Shown here piece by piece: positions 46,298 to 57,844 of a stretch of 64,000 nt of DNA (position 1 is its first letter; every line of letters begins with the position of its first letter). Source of the stretch: Flaccisagitta enflata (taxonomy: Eukaryota > Chaetognatha > Sagittoidea > Aphragmophora); assembly GCA_965153355.1 (NCBI GenBank), contig OZ231126.1:106268001-106332000 (forward strand). Reading direction: 5' to 3'. Under the pieces are notes generated by a model. It had not been told where the DNA came from, did no database searches, and saw nothing but the letters and a program-made list of their open reading frames with translations. Position numbers and translations under genes: made by a program.

Positions 46298-47507
46298 CTA
46301 ATGATAAGAGAAAGTTTTGCAAAGCAGAATAAAAGATATCACCATCACTCTTAAGTGACCTGTCTATAATCTGTATGACTGCCAAAGATGAATATCTAGT
46401 CAATGACGCAACCAACATATACAGCATGTCTGCCTCTGCACCACCAATATAGCACCACATTTCAACAAAATGCGTAAGTGCCGTAAAGAATTCAACCCTC
46501 TTCAAAACTGGCCAAAATGGCATCGAAGAAAGAATTCAAGAGAGAAAATCCTCTAATATTCCGACCCAAGAACCAAATATTAATGCAAGATTAATAAGTT
46601 TCGAGGATCACGCAGATTTTCACTCTCACATCAAATTAGCTCTATCTGAAGAGGGACAACGCAAAATAAAAAAAATTGCATTGACACGCATTGAAAAAGA
46701 AGCAGATTCCAACCAGAACAAAAACATACTTTTTGACAACACAAACATCGCAATGAGATCCGCAAAAATCTACTATAAAGTGTTTAGACGACTCATTGAC
46801 GCTTCAAACCTCGATGAAGGTAACAACAATACAACACACTCATTCACATGACAATGAATACACCAACCACCAGATTCATCGAACTTTCACAATTATTTCA
46901 AAAAATTCATTTATTTTCCGGGCCTGGCTCTCAAAATACCCTGAGTTGAAAGAAGCAAGAGAGAGAGAGAGAGAATTGAATTGAATTGAATTTAATGGTC
47001 CATTAAAGTGATAGCACTTTTGTACAAAAATCAACATTGTGATTAAGTACAAGGACATGATTTAGAATCACATTTTCACTCTATGGCTGCAATTTTACGT
47101 CTGCCTTTTTATTCTTTTTGTTCTGGATTGCTCTCTTTATCTCTGCTTTTGTCGGAAGATCATCATTTTTGCCTTCATCATTGTCATCACTCCAGGTCTG
47201 TACTTTTTCTTTTATGATTTCATGTGATGGATGAGGTGTGACATCTTTCTTAGAGTAAAGGTCTTCATAGTAAGAGGCCCTGGTCTCTTTATTTATTTCT
47301 TGGTCATACACTCGCTTCCCATCTTTGTCTTTCACAACCATCCATTCGCTGGTTTTATCCTGCTTGTGGGCTCTTCTCACATTCCAGAGACCATTTCTTC
47401 CTTGTTGAATCATTGCTTCAAATCTCTTTTGCAGTCTCTCCTCCTCATCTCTTTCTGCTTCATCTCTCACATTCTCCTGCCTTATTTGATATTTCTTTAA
47501 TAATAGT
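46162..47507. repeat. Segmental duplication unit 2, left portion
   Basis: Second copy of the flank (46162-47093, with GACA array and exon-like frame) and the first part of its LINE fragment (47094-47507, minus strand), cut by the large insertion that starts at 47508. The LINE fragment resumes at 56069. Confidence 0.8.
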
Positions 47508-48311
47508 AGTAAGGGGACACCTACTTTAGATATCATGATTATCATGATTTTTTTGGTCAATTCACACTTAAACACAATTAATAAGATGATTTAGGTCGAT
47601 CGCTACCTTCAGATTGCACTTTTGAGCACAATAAGCCTGTAAATATGATGCTAGATTTGCCTCAGAATAATCGTTGATGACATGTCTTCACGTTTTAGGC
47701 CATATCTCATACATTTTTAAAGATAAATATAAAAAATTGGTGACCAAAATGAAGAGTTTATTCAGACGAATCGACTGGTACCTTTGGCGCGAATATTGGT
47801 CCAACCGTTCAAAAGTTATTTCGTTCTAAAGGCAAAAAAGGAAATGTAAAACATTCAAAATGGGCAAATATTGCAATTTTCAGTACACAATCGATGATTA
47901 GTTGCAATTTTGTAAGCCAACTGCTCGAACATGACCTCCGCTAGAGAAAATACGATACCGAGAGCAGTTTCTAACAAAAAACTGGATCAGATATACCTAA
48001 AAAACAGTGAAAACTAAGCAAAAATGGACGAATACTGCATTTCCAAGTATATAAGCATTGCTCGGTTCATTTTTTTTGGCTTATATAAATTGACCAACTG
48101 AGATCAAACAAAACCACATTGTGCTCAAGGATTTTCGATTTAATTCAACATCAAATTGGGCCTAATGCAGGTCAAAACTTAGTCAAAATGGGAAAAATCC
48201 AAATTTCTATGTGTGAAACTGCGTCTAGTGTTCAAACTGTTCTTGAATTCATAAAGCATCAGTTGGGTCCTGTAAAATTGTATTGAATTCATCATAGACT
48301 GCTTTCAATTC

Positions 48312-48507
48312 AAAGAAGGCAGGATACACGGCTACCCAGTCGCGTGCGGGTGGGCAGGGACCATTTTTGAGGTCACTTGATAATTTGGGAAGGTGCTGTG
48401 AGGCTAAAGACCACAAAACCCCAATAAAAGTAAAGTGTGATGGACGGACGGACTGACGGACCAACAAAGCGGGGTGTAGAGTTGCGTAGCACGCGACTAA
48501 AAGTGTG
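48312..48507 (+). repeat. GTCGCG element, family I, long form
   Basis: GGCAGGATACACGGCTACCC, GTCGCGTGCGGGTGGGCAGG, GCTGTGAGGCTAAAGACCAC, AAAGTAAAGTGTGATGG, ACGGACGGACTGACGGACC, AAAGCGGGGTGTAGAGTTGC and tail GTAGCACGCGACTAAAA. Confidence 0.8.
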
Positions 48508-48674
48508 ACGGACCAATGGACGGATTTACCAACGGACTGATGACCGAAGTACTGATAGACGGAAGGACTGACAGACCAATGTCCGGGTTAGGAAAACCAA
48601 CTACGCAGAATCAAATTTGATCGACGCTAGTTGTTTTGATTTGCAGTTTTTCCGTATGTGTAGTGACGTCACAC

Positions 48675-49085
48675 GATTTTTAGGCGCGTGCACACGGCTC
48701 TACGCGTTGCTCAGTGAGTAGGTTGGATGGTCCGTCTGTCAGTCACATTTCCGTCTGTCCGGCGTATTTCCGTTTGTCAGTCACTTTTAAAATGCAGACT
48801 TTTTTAGTTACTTTTAGGTGAAAAAAGGTTGTTTCAAAAGGAAATACGGAAAGTAAGAAGGGAGGAGAGAAGGTAGTAGACAGGAAGGAAACAAGGCCAG
48901 ATACACGGCTAATGAAGTCGCGTACACGCGAGCAGGGGCAGTGATAAGAAAAGGCTAACTAAAGCATTTGGGCAGGATCAGTTTTGCACAATCACTTGTA
49001 AACGCTAAAAAAAGCAAACAGGGAAGGACGGACAGACAGACTGACCAACTTAGCAGATTATAGAGTTGCATGCACGCGACTAGAA
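48675..49085. repeat. Two facing GTCGCG-type elements
   Basis: A reverse tail (GGCGCGTGCACACGGCTC, GTCCGTCTGTCAGTCAC, 48675-48790) and a forward element (ACAAGGCCAGATACACGGCT ... GAAGGACGGACAGACAGAC ... GTTGCATGCACGCGACTAG, 48893-49083) with about 100 bp of GGAAGG-rich spacer. Confidence 0.7.
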
Positions 49086-49378
49086 AGGCAGGGAGGGAGG
49101 AAGATAGGAAAGTAAGGAGTATGTTTGGAAGTAGTTGTGTCACGGAGCATGCGACTATTGCACTATGGAATAATATGCGTTTTTTCGAGATGAATTTTAT
49201 TGCTGGTCACTATTGAATTGCTTGCCAATATTTCTTTTTTTTTTCTATTTTTTTAGGTAAGTCTGATAAAGCCAACAAGAACGGGAACACAAATCATTGG
49301 TTGAATTTTTTCAAACTTCATGACTAAAACTCCTCTGTGATTTTCCTCGACGAAAAGTTATAACTGTTCTTTTTCCCG

Positions 49379-49825
<447 letters not shown>

Positions 49826-50089
49826 CGTAAAAGATACTAGGCCGGATTCACGGGAATTTTGCCTCTTCCATAGATACGAAGTTTTATGTACTATTTGTTA
49901 TTAATTGCGGACGCGCTACTCTAGAGTACACAGAAATTATGTATACGCTTACACTTACAAGAACAATAAGAAATAGCGAGTACACCATCACTGCTACAAT
50001 TAACGTAGGGAGATGAGACAAAGATAGAGACAAATATGTAGCTATGCGCAATTTGCACTTGATGATTGTGACTTTTGTGAACAAGTGAA

Positions 50090-50305
50090 CGCGGGGTCAC
50101 AATGTCATTGCAGAGGAATGGGCAGGGGCATCCCGCTCCCAGCCTCACCCCAACCCCACCCCCAACACCCCTCCAACACCCTCACGCACAAACAATACCA
50201 ACAGAAGCATCCTAAATACGCGTCTTACGCGTTTTCAACTTGAGCGTGACTAGTTGAGCGTGACCAATGGACGGACGGACAAAGCCGTAGAGTTGCAACT
50301 AAAAA
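50090..50305 (+). repeat. GTCGCG-type element, family II
   Basis: AACGCGGGGTCACAATGTCA, GGAATGGGCAGGGGCATCCC, a C/A-rich ACCCCAACCCC middle, TTACGCGTTTTCAACTTG, GGACGGACGGACAAAGCC and GAGTTGCAACTAAAA. Confidence 0.65.
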
Positions 50306-50469
50306 GGAAATTAGTTACGTAGCAAAACAAGCCCGACTGGGCAAAGAAGCGTCTGGACTGTGTCTCCGGGTGTATTGAATTTGGCGCGAAGCATGTGACA
50401 TGAATAGAGACAGATGGACGATCAGACAGATGAAATGACAGAGTACTAAGGAGGCTCTCCAAAAACATT

Positions 50470-50705
50470 TTTAGTTGCGGACACGCAGCTCTATAAGAGG
50501 CTTTTTCCGTATGTTCGTCCGTCTGTTGGTCCGTGTTCGTCCGTCCATCCGTCTGTAATGATTGAATCAAAAAGTGGAAAAAAACTAAAACTGGATAATT
50601 ATCGTGTATGTTTGTGTGTGGGGTGGGAGTTAATGTGTGAATCTGGGTTGCCCCTGTCCACCCGTCCGCAACAATATTGTGACCCCGCGTCACTTGTTTC
50701 TACTC
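50470..50705 (-). repeat. GTCGCG-type element, family II, reverse orientation
   Basis: TTAGTTGCGGACACGCAGCTC, GTCCGTCTGTTGGTCCGTG, a GTGGGGTGGGAG middle, CCCCTGTCCACCCGTCCGC, AACAATATTGTGACCCCGCG. Confidence 0.7.
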
Positions 50706-50737
50706 GTGACAATCGCGTTTGTAGTCGCTACGCATTC

Positions 50738-52205
50738 TACTTTTTTTTTTTAGTCGCGTGCACGCGACTCTATGACCCACTCTGTCCGTCTGTCGGTCGG
50801 TCCGTCCGTCGGTCCGTCTGTCTGTAACACTTAGCTTTTTTTCGTCGTTTTACGTCATTTTAGGGTATTTTATGTCATTTTAAGTCATTTTAAGTTATTC
50901 TAAGTCATTTTCTGTCATTTTAAGTTAATTTTAGTCACTAAAGTCATTTTGTCATTTTTTGTCATTTTTGTCATTTTTTGTCATATTATGTTATTATAAG
51001 TCATTTTAAGTCATTCTTAGTCATTCTAAGTTATTTTAAGTCATTCTAAGTCATTACAAGTCATTCTGAGTCATTCTAAGTCACTCTAAGTTATTTTTTG
51101 GCTATGTAGTTTTTGGTAACACTTTGCTTTTTTGCGTCGTTTTTGGTCAGTTTTGGTCGTCTGGAGTTATTTTGTGTCATTTTTTTGTTGTTTTTGGTCA
51201 TTTTTGGTTGCTTTTGGTCATTGTTGGTTGCTTTTAGTCATTCTTGGTCATTTTTGATCATTTTTGTCACTTTGTTCATTTAAGTCATTTGTGTCATTTA
51301 TGGGCATTTAAAATAGTTTTAAGTTTTTTCAAGTCATTTTGGAACATTTCAGGTCATTTTTGGTCATTTAACATAGTTTTTTGGCATAGTTTAAGTTGGC
51401 TGGTTCAAGTCTGCTGGTTTGAGTCCGCTGGTTTAAGTCTGCAGGTTTAAGTCTGCTGGTTTAAGTCTGCTGGTTTAAGTCTGCTGGTTTGAGTCTGCTG
51501 GTTTAAGTCTTCTGGTTTAAGTCTGCTGGTTTAAGTCAGCTGGTTTAAGTCTGCTTGTTTGAGTCTGCTGGTTTAAGTCTGCTGGTTTGAGTCTGCTGGT
51601 TTGAGTCTGCTGGCTTAAGTCTGCTGGTTTAAGTCTTCTGGTTTAAGTCTGCTGGTTTAAATAGTTTAAAGTTTTTTCAAGTCATTTTGGAACATTTCAG
51701 GTCATTTTTGGTCATTTAACATAGTTTTTTGGCATAGTTTAAGATGGCTGGTTCAAATCTGCTGGTTTGAGTCCGCTGGTTTAAGTCTGCTGGTTTAAGT
51801 CTGCTGGTTTAAGTCTTCTGGTTTAAGTCTGCTGATTTAAGTCTGCTGGTTTAAGTCTGCTGGTTTAAGTCTGCTGGTTTGGGTCTGGTTTAAGTCTGGT
51901 TTAAGTCTGGTTTAAGTCTGGTTCAAGTCTGGTTTAAGTCTGGTTTTAGTCTGGCTCAAGTCTGGTTTAAGTCTGGTTTGAGTCTGGTTTGAGTCTGATT
52001 TGAGTCAGGTTTAAGTCTAGTTTGAGTCTGGCTTGAGTCTGCTTTAAGTCTGGTTAAAGTCTGGTTCATGTCTGATTTATGTTTGGTTTAGGTCTGGTTT
52101 AGATCTGGTTTGTCTGGTTTATGTCTAGTTTAGGTCTGGTTTAGGTCTGGTTTTGGTCTGGTTTAGGTCTGGTTTAATTTTGGTTTGTGTCTGGTTTGAG
52201 CCTGG
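50738..52205. repeat. GTCGCG tail leading into a 1.4-kb minisatellite
   Basis: The tail contains the perfect 16-bp palindrome GTCGCGTGCACGCGAC (50755-50770) and GTCGGTCGGTCCGTCCGTC. The array then passes through three related units: about 10 bp AAGTCATTTT (50850-51110), a mixed TTTTGGTCATTT zone (51110-51390), 14 bp TTTAAGTCTGCTGG (51395-51890), and about 11 bp TTTAAGTCTGG (51890-52200). A block (AAGTTTTTTCAAGTCATTTT ... GGCATAGTTTAAG) is repeated at 51318 and 51668, showing larger-scale duplication. Confidence 0.85.
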
Positions 52206-52660
52206 CCATTGTCCTGTTAAAAACCAGATGTCTATAGGACAACACATTGAAAATATGAATGGAGCTGATCTTATATACTCATTTTACGTAATTTTTTTTC
52301 ATTGCAGTCATTTTTCATCATTTAGGTAATCATATCTATCTCAGCTGACTAAACTGTTCAAAGAACTAGGAAGAATACCTACTTTATTTTCATCATTTCA
52401 TTCAGTAAGTAAAGATTTTTTTCAGTAACAATATATTTATTTGCATGAAATATAAAGTAAGACATTCATGGAAACGTAGACAGTACCATTGTTCATCATG
52501 AATTGGATAGCGACAAACAAGGAAACAAAATTATTTGTCCTCTACAATAGAAACAGCTGCATGATCAGTATAATAAGTCCAATGTAACCGATCAACAATG
52601 TACCTCTTGTTTGATCTAGCAAATGCATAATCAAGTAGACTACCACTTTCATGAGTAGCA
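52206..52660. other. Spacer between minisatellite and CR1-like LINE
   Basis: AT-rich, no gene or repeat identified. Confidence 0.35.
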
Positions 52661-52661
52661 T

Positions 52662-52878
52662 GTATGTATGTATGTATGTATTGTATTTAGGCAAGACGAA
52701 ATAGTGTATCACATTACAGTATTTAAAGTATGCGAATGCCAAGGATGGCTCAAAAAAGTCCGAAGACTTATTTCCATTGAGGTCCCGATATCGTAAGTAT
52801 AAAACCGTAACAGATCGAGTAAAAAATAAAAGCAATTTGTAAGCTAAAAGAGTAAAAGTAAGAAAACTGATAAAAACT
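52662..52878 (-). mobile_element. 3' UTR and tail of the CR1-like LINE
   Basis: About 215 bp between the ORF stop and a tail of five ATAC/TACA units (52662-52690). Short tandem tails of this type are usual for CR1/L2-group elements. Confidence 0.65.
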
Positions 52879-55023
52879 TTAAGCGAGCTGAAGGTAGTGC
52901 TTCAGTTTGTGTTTAAAGGCTGGGAGAGTCTGGATTGATTTCAGCTCCCCTGGAAGGGCGTTCCATTCAGATATCGCGTTTCTTTGAAAAGTGCCTGTGG
53001 GACTATTGCAATAAGCGAGGGAAAAGTTGTTTTGGCTTTGTCTAAGATTGTGAGTATGGACATTGGAGATGAAAGTAAAGTGTACAGACAGATAACCGGG
53101 GGCTAAGCCAGATCGAATCTTAAAGGCATGGACAAGATCAAAATACTTGACCCTTTTGGGAAAAGACAACCAAGACAATGACTGAAACTGCTCGTCTCCG
53201 ACGTGTTCACGGGGTCCATAATCTAAAGTGAAACGTACACATTTGCGCTGGAAAACATTAAGCGTATCGCGTAGCCCAACAAGTAAACTGGAGTACCATG
53301 ATGAGGCGCAGTACTCAAGGCTAGAGAAAATGAGAGATTGACATAAAAGCCTGCGAGAAAAGTAATCCAAATAGGGACGATTGCGGTAAAGGAAACTCAA
53401 TTTGCTACTCGCCTTTTTAATGATCTCATCTACGTGTACCGAAAAGTCCAAAAACTGATCCAGGGTTACACCAAGGTACTTGACAGATGTTACGCGGTTA
53501 ACAGATACATCTCCCAAGTGAATGTCAAAATCAGAAACCTTTGCCAAACGACGTTTAGAACCAAACAAAATGCATTCTGTCTTACCCAGATGCAAAGAAA
53601 GCCGATTGTCCACTAACCACTTTCGGCATATGTCTAATTCACGACTCAGAAAATTTGCCACTTCATTAGGATCTGGGCCACTGTAGACAAGAGCACTGTC
53701 ATCTGCATAGAGGGATAACTTACAATGTAGAGCAGATGACATGTCATTTATATAGCATAAGAAAAGAGTTGGCCCCAAGATACTACCTTGTGGGACACCA
53801 CAGTTAATGGGGAGAAAAGGGGAATCAACTCCGCCAACTTGGGTACATTGCGTTCTGTCGTTTAAATATGATCTAAACCAATCAATAGATGTTATGCCCA
53901 TAGATGAAAGCTTTTTTAATAGTAAATCGTGATCTACACAATCAAATGCTTTCTGGAGATCGATCATAATCATGCCCGTGTAATTTCCCTTAGCATTTTC
54001 CGTTCTTATATAATCAGTTAGGTTCATTAGACATGTATTTGTTGAAAAACCTTTACGGAAACCACTTTGAAAGTCGTACAGTAAATTCTTTTTTGTAAGA
54101 TATTCATTTAGCTGGTTGTTTACAGCCCGCTCAAGAATTTTAGAAAGTACACATAAAATTGATACTGGACGGTAATTGCCCGGGTCAAGGCGGGTACCCT
54201 TTTTGTATAAAGGCAGTACTCTTGCCTTCTTAAAAGCAGTGGGAACTGTTTCCGACAATATGGACATGTTAATTATATGAGACACAGGTTCGATAAGGAA
54301 ATCAGCACCGTCTTTCAAAAAGCGAGGGGAAATTACATCCAATCCCGTACTTTTATCAATCTTCAGACCAGACAGTTGTTCCCGGATAAATTTTCTACTT
54401 ACAGTGGAAAGACAAAAAGAAGGACCGTGAATTCCTTTTCGGCGGTAAAAGTTAAGACAAAAATCATAGCCAAACAAATTCGAAGGGGAAGGAAGACTAT
54501 TTACCAGTTTCAACGCGATAGAAGTATAAAATTCATTGAATAGACTTGAAACAGAGGAGGGGTCAAAATGTCGGGTACCATCAGATTCCAAAACAATGCT
54601 ATCTTTTTTCTTGGGAGTTTTGTGACCAAGGCTAGAAACATGACGCCACATTTTAATAGTATCTCCACTACAACTTTCAATACAATTCTTGAAATAACAT
54701 GATTTTTCTGACTTTATTAATCGTTGTGTATAATTTCGCTGAGCACAGTATTGACGATAAACATCCGTATCTCCTTTATTCTTTTTTACCTTGGAAAAAA
54801 GGGCATCCCTCTTTCTAATTGCATCCAAAATCTCAGTCGTCATCCAAGGCTCACTATCTTTCTTAAAACGTACAGTACGGAGGGGGGCAAGTTTGTCAAC
54901 AATAGAGAGAAGAATACTATTGAAAGTGTCTAAGGCGGCGTCAACATTCGGGGCAGTTAAAACTGGCAACCAAGAAACATTTCTAAGTTCCGCAGCGCTC
55001 CGCTCCATACAGTTGAAATTCAT
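52879..55023 (-). CDS. CR1-group LINE ORF2, 5'-truncated, RT intact
   Basis: 714 codons without a stop. After the remnant of the endonuclease tail (residues 1-80) comes the RT: YKKGTRLDPGNYRPVSIL, QSGFRKGFSTNTCL, motif A MIMIDLQKAFDCVDHD, motif B GVPQGSILGPTLFLCYIND, motif C LSLYADDSALVYS, then VKYLGVTLDQ and the C-terminal SLEYCASSWY, LNVFQRKCVRF and FKHKLKHYL blocks. Catalytic aspartates are present. The endonuclease domain is missing upstream (about 55100), where GTCGCG-like GGATGGACAGACGG repeats begin, so the copy cannot move by itself. It is the best-preserved coding sequence of the window. Confidence 0.9.
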   Translation of the reverse strand: MNFNCMERSAAELRNVSWLPVLTAPNVDAALDTFNSILLSIVDKLAPLRTVRFKKDSEPWMTTEILDAIRKRDALFSKVKKNKGDTDVYRQYCAQRNYTQRLIKSEKSCYFKNCIESCSGDTIKMWRHVSSLGHKTPKKKDSIVLESDGTRHFDPSSVSSLFNEFYTSIALKLVNSLPSPSNLFGYDFCLNFYRRKGIHGPSFCLSTVSRKFIREQLSGLKIDKSTGLDVISPRFLKDGADFLIEPVSHIINMSILSETVPTAFKKARVLPLYKKGTRLDPGNYRPVSILCVLSKILERAVNNQLNEYLTKKNLLYDFQSGFRKGFSTNTCLMNLTDYIRTENAKGNYTGMIMIDLQKAFDCVDHDLLLKKLSSMGITSIDWFRSYLNDRTQCTQVGGVDSPFLPINCGVPQGSILGPTLFLCYINDMSSALHCKLSLYADDSALVYSGPDPNEVANFLSRELDICRKWLVDNRLSLHLGKTECILFGSKRRLAKVSDFDIHLGDVSVNRVTSVKYLGVTLDQFLDFSVHVDEIIKKASSKLSFLYRNRPYLDYFSRRLLCQSLIFSSLEYCASSWYSSLLVGLRDTLNVFQRKCVRFTLDYGPREHVGDEQFQSLSWLSFPKRVKYFDLVHAFKIRSGLAPGYLSVHFTFISNVHTHNLRQSQNNFSLAYCNSPTGTFQRNAISEWNALPGELKSIQTLPAFKHKLKHYLQLA

Positions 55024-55129
55024 AAAATGTGTTTATGCTGAAAACGAGTTTCACGGAATCACTTGAGATTCTTGTTGGCAATAGAAACAGACCCAGTATA
55101 TGATCTCATTCGGGCCAAAAACAGCCGAG

Positions 55130-55215
55130 AAATGCAGACGTATAGATGGATGGACAGACGGATGTACAAATGGATGGACCAACTGACCAATGGATTGACA
55201 AGAAGTGGCCTTTAG
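55130..55215 (+). repeat. GTCGCG-type GGAC repeat fragment
   Basis: GATGGATGGACAGACGGATG and ATGGACCAACTGACCAATGG without recognisable ends. Confidence 0.45.
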
Positions 55216-55229
55216 AGTCACATGTCTGT

Positions 55230-56068
55230 AGTTTGAATATAAGGGGCCTTAAAATTTGTAATATAATCGAAGGAGGGATCTTTTTATTTTCTATGAATTT
55301 TGAATCATAATTAATTCATACTTAATAAGGCGCATCAAGATAATTTCTTGATGGTGTTAGCGCTATGTCCTTGCGTTTACGATGGTGTAATACTTTTTAG
55401 GAATTCCAATGCAGATCCGACCATGCAAGCTTAACATCAAGAAATTGATTATTTTAATATTGATCATTAATTTTTAAGATTGGACTTTATGTATACACAT
55501 AATCATGTTCATCACGTCATGAGCTTTCGAACGATATGCTGCTTTATATATATTGTTGAAAAAGAAAACAATTTATGAACTATTTAGTTTTTTGCTCGAC
55601 TTACTCAATCGGCTACAGCGCGTAAACCTTTTTGCGCACAAGAAAATCAACCACCGCAAAGCAGCCATTTTTACTGAAACAAACTTAACAAATGCACGCA
55701 TGGTAGAAGGTGAGCGCATAGACCGATTTTGATGAAATTTGAGATATAGGCCCTTCATGGTCTCCTCTTTCATATATGTTTGAACCTCGCAGACACACGC
55801 ATAATGAGATCCGTTTCCACTACGTCAAAGTTGAGGCTCAATTTGAAAGTTTCTTGGGATCACGTCAGCCATTTTTCTCCCGGTTTTTTATGATTTCTTG
55901 ATGCAATATGAAGTAATCTGACATGCTTTAGCATATTTCGCATTGATAATAGCTCATTGCTCGACAATTAACACTTTCTATCACATATTCAAGCTATATT
56001 TGGCGCAGAAAGTTCGCGTTTTTCAACGATTATTTCACATGACCTGGCTGAGCGTCGTGACCGGTCGC
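55230..56068 (+). repeat. Dispersed repeat D, copy 2
   Basis: Matches 40775-41011 and 42008-42100 of copy 1. Forms the right end of the 8.56-kb insertion. Confidence 0.55.
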
Positions 56069-56748
56069 TAATAATAGTCCCTTTGTAGCTTTGTCAGTCT
56101 CTTTTTCATAATTCCTTCGTGCCACATTTCTCTCACATCTGGCTTTTTGTAATCCAAGTGAGGGCTTTGGGGGTTTCCCTACTTTAATGGTTGTTTTTCC
56201 GATTGATTTCCATGCAGCTTTTTGTATAAGCTTGTCCCATTTTTTGTATCTTTCTGTTAATGGTATTTCTTGTTTACTCATTATTTCTACTGCTGCGGAC
56301 TTTTGTTTGGCAAGCTCTTCTCTGAATAGGGCCCACTCTTCTGGAGATGCATTGGTATTCCACTTGCAATGTTTTTGTTGCGCATCATGGTTCTTTTCCA
56401 GACATATGTCAATGCAGATTGTATTATGATCTGATTCAGACTTCTTACTCCTCATTTTGAGATCGCCTGCTTCATCAATGGTGAGCTTGCTAATAACTTC
56501 ACTTGCACCATATGTTGCAATAACAAAGTCATTAGCAGATTTTTCTTGCGTTTTTGAGGGATATTGTCTTGTAATCACACTTTCACATTTTTCACTCTCA
56601 TTCATTACCATCACGCCACACTCCTCAAAGACTTTTTTAATCAGCTTACCATTCCTTTACCTTTAATCTCTTCTCACATTTCAAAAGCATGAGACACATT
56701 TCAAACCCAAGACGCCCAATTTCACGCTAGACAGACAGACAGACAGAT

Positions 56749-56813
<65 letters not shown>

Positions 56814-57601
56814 TAATGATAAGAGAAAGTTTTGCAAAGCAGAATAAAAGATATCACCATCACTCTTAAGCGACCTGTCTATAATCTGTATGACTGCCAA
56901 AGATGAATATCTAGTCAATGACGCCGCCACCATATACAGCATGTCTGCCTCTGCACCACCAATATAGCACCACATTTCAACAAAATGCGTAAGCGCCGTA
57001 AAGAATTCAACCCTCTTCAAAACTGGCCAAAATGGCATCGAAGAAAGAATTCAAGAGAGAAAATCCTCTAATATTCCGACCCAAGAACCAAATATTAATG
57101 CAAGATTAATAAGTTTCGAGGATCACGCAGATTTTCACTCTCACATCCAATTAGCTCTATCTGAAGAGGGACAACGCAAAATAAAAAAAATCGCATTGAC
57201 ACGCATTGAAAAAGAAGCAGATTCCGACCAGAACAAAAACATACTTTTTGACAACACAAACATCGCAATGAGATCCGCAAAAATCTACTATAAAGTGTTT
57301 AGACGACTCTTTGACGCTTCAAACCTCGATGAAGGTAACAACAATACAACACACTCATTCACATGACAATGAATACACCAACCACCAGAATCATCGAACT
57401 TTCACAATTATTTCAAAAAATTCATTTATTTTCCGGGCCTGGCTCTCAAAATACCCTGAGTTGAAAGAAGCGAGAGAGAGAGAGAAAATTGAATTGAATT
57501 GAATTTAATGCAGCACTTTCATACAAAAATCAACATTGTGATTAAGTACAAGGACATGATTTAGAATCACATTTTCACTCTACGGCTGCAATTTTACGTC
57601 T
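56069..57601. repeat. Rest of duplication unit 2 (LINE fragment) and unit 3 flank
   Basis: 56069-56661 continues the minus-strand LINE fragment interrupted at 47507 and ends at the same CCATTCCTTTAC junction as unit 1. 56662-57601 is the third copy of the flank, with a (GACA)n array (56730-56812) and the exon-like frame (56955-57334). It joins directly to the 3' end of the long LINE at GTTTTACGTC/TACAGTATATC-type sequence. Confidence 0.8.
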
Positions 57602-57844
57602 ACAGTATATCTTACGTATTATTACGTAACAACTTTCAATAACTTTGTAACAATACAATAAAGAAATAAATAAGTAACAGCTGCCTACTCTTCTCATTTA
57701 GGTTTTGTCGCATCTGGTTCTTTCCATATCCCAAATCCCAGATTTTGAGAATGACTTGAGCTACTTCAAGAACTTTGTCTATGTCTACTGAGTAAATTTG
57801 TTCAAAATCAATTTTTTTCATCTACTTCATACAGGTTAATTTCT
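57602..57844 (-). mobile_element. 3' UTR of the long LINE
   Basis: About 240 bp between the ORF2 stop and the junction with the duplicated flank; AT-rich, containing TTATTTATTTCTTTATTG. No poly(A) tail is visible at the junction. Confidence 0.6.

Noticed and set aside
53434-55066. Plus-strand frames inside the CR1-like element
   Set aside because: Antisense to a 714-codon RT frame with all motifs.
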